Part shown: piece by piece, positions 63,735 through 64,000 of the stretch
How the letters are laid out: each line of letters starts with the position of its first letter
Position numbering within the stretch: position 1 is the stretch's first letter
Assembly (NCBI RefSeq): GCF_032852305.1
Contig: NZ_CP136594.1
Location: 3,137,501-3,201,500, forward strand
Length of the DNA: 64,000 nt
Reading direction: 5' to 3'
Source of the DNA: Parasphingorhabdus sp. SCSIO 66989
GTDB lineage: Bacteria; Pseudomonadota; Alphaproteobacteria; Sphingomonadales; Sphingomonadaceae
The notes under the pieces: model-generated
What the model was told of the DNA's origin: nothing
What the model saw: the letters and a program-made list of their open reading frames with translations, nothing else
The model's database searches: none
Translations under genes and position numbers: made by a program

Positions 63735-64000
63735 TTAAACACGCGCAAAATCCAGCCCGATATCTGCTGCCGGGGCAGACTGTGTCAGCCGACCGACAGA
63801 GATATATTGCACACCTGTCTCGGCGATATCGCAGATAGTCTCGAGCGTCACACCGCCCGAGGCCTCAGTGACAACCCGCCCGCCGATCAGCGTCACCGCG
63901 CCGCGCAGCACTTCGGGTGGCATATTGTCGAGCAGGAGATGCGTCGCACCTGCGGCTATGGCCGGTTCGATCTGATCGACCCGGTCCACCTCGCAGATAA
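63735..64000 (-). CDS. nadC: nicotinate-nucleotide pyrophosphorylase, C-terminal part
   Basis: 88 codons reach the right edge; the N-terminus is outside the window. EVDRVDQIEPAIAAGATHLLLDNMPPEVLR and VTEASGGVTLETICDIAETGVQYISVGRLTQSAP are NadC signatures that include the phosphate-binding GVQYISVG loop. NadC makes nicotinate mononucleotide from quinolinate and PRPP in NAD synthesis. The stop is about 66 bases ahead of the RNase T2 start, on the same strand. Confidence 0.93.
   Translation of the reverse strand, partial: ICEVDRVDQIEPAIAAGATHLLLDNMPPEVLRGAVTLIGGRVVTEASGGVTLETICDIAETGVQYISVGRLTQSAPAADIGLDFARV

Noticed and set aside
1-64000. CRISPR arrays, tRNA and rRNA genes, prophage
   Set aside because: No evenly spaced direct repeats, no cloverleaf or rRNA-like sequence and no phage structural genes were seen by reading; a covariance search was not possible.

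Overview
The window is chromosomal DNA from an alphaproteobacterium, most probably order Sphingomonadales. The evidence is gene content and order (leuS-lptE-holA, a DUF3576 lipoprotein, DUF1465, YdcH/DUF465 small proteins, cpoB-tilS-ftsH, sbtAB, class I PHA synthase plus phasin), high GC coding bias, and the intergenic palindromes. The genus cannot be fixed from the sequence alone. I saw no rRNA, tRNA, CRISPR array, prophage or conventional insertion sequence.

Layout. 1-3.6 kb: minus-strand operon of an SSS-family symporter, glycerol kinase and an alpha/beta hydrolase that runs off the left edge. 3.7-4.2 kb: DUF4402 secreted protein. 4.5-9.2 kb: minus-strand block DUF3576 lipoprotein-leuS-lptE-holA (translation and outer-membrane LPS assembly). 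9.5-15.1 kb: beta-barrel-like protein, ThiE/TenI-like protein divergent from a YggS PLP protein, Na+/H+ antiporter, HxlR regulator and zinc alcohol dehydrogenase. 15.4-17.6 kb: universal stress protein and SbtA-SbtB bicarbonate transport pair. 17.6-21.3 kb: sulfotransferase, CHASE2-EAL c-di-GMP phosphodiesterase, and a 13-codon gene with its own ribosome binding site and terminator. 21.4-28 kb: AlaC-type aminotransferase, PHA synthase, a phasin with a histone-H1-like tail behind a well-formed promoter with repeated operators, clpS, an AT-rich TonB-like gene, murA. 28.2-38.5 kb: OmpA-family protein, alkaline phosphatase, PEP carboxylase, flavoprotein, a TetR-controlled divergent unit with an SDR, dicarboxylate symporter. 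38.6-46.8 kb: penicillin acylase family protein, P450, Arg-rich lipoprotein, LLM oxidoreductase, RluA, ArfB, fRMsr. 47-57 kb: glycine-zipper protein, RcdA-like DUF1465, two YdcH proteins, ptsP, RodZ-like protein, CpoB-like protein, tilS, ftsH. 57-58.3 kb: a small island holding one unrecognised gene between inverted repeats. 58.4-64 kb: membrane protein, DUF559 nuclease-like gene, rpoZ, methyltransferase, MFS transporter, RNase T2, and the end of nadC.

Most genes are core or common accessory functions. The most unusual signal is in the palindromic DNA. Several palindromic element families are scattered through the window. One copy is translated inside the lptE signal peptide, another supplies the start of a secreted RNase, and one is nested inside another. 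The DUF559 gene occupies the centre of a palindromic element whose gene-less version lies about 1.3 kb away. This suggests a mobile palindromic unit that carries its own nuclease-like gene.
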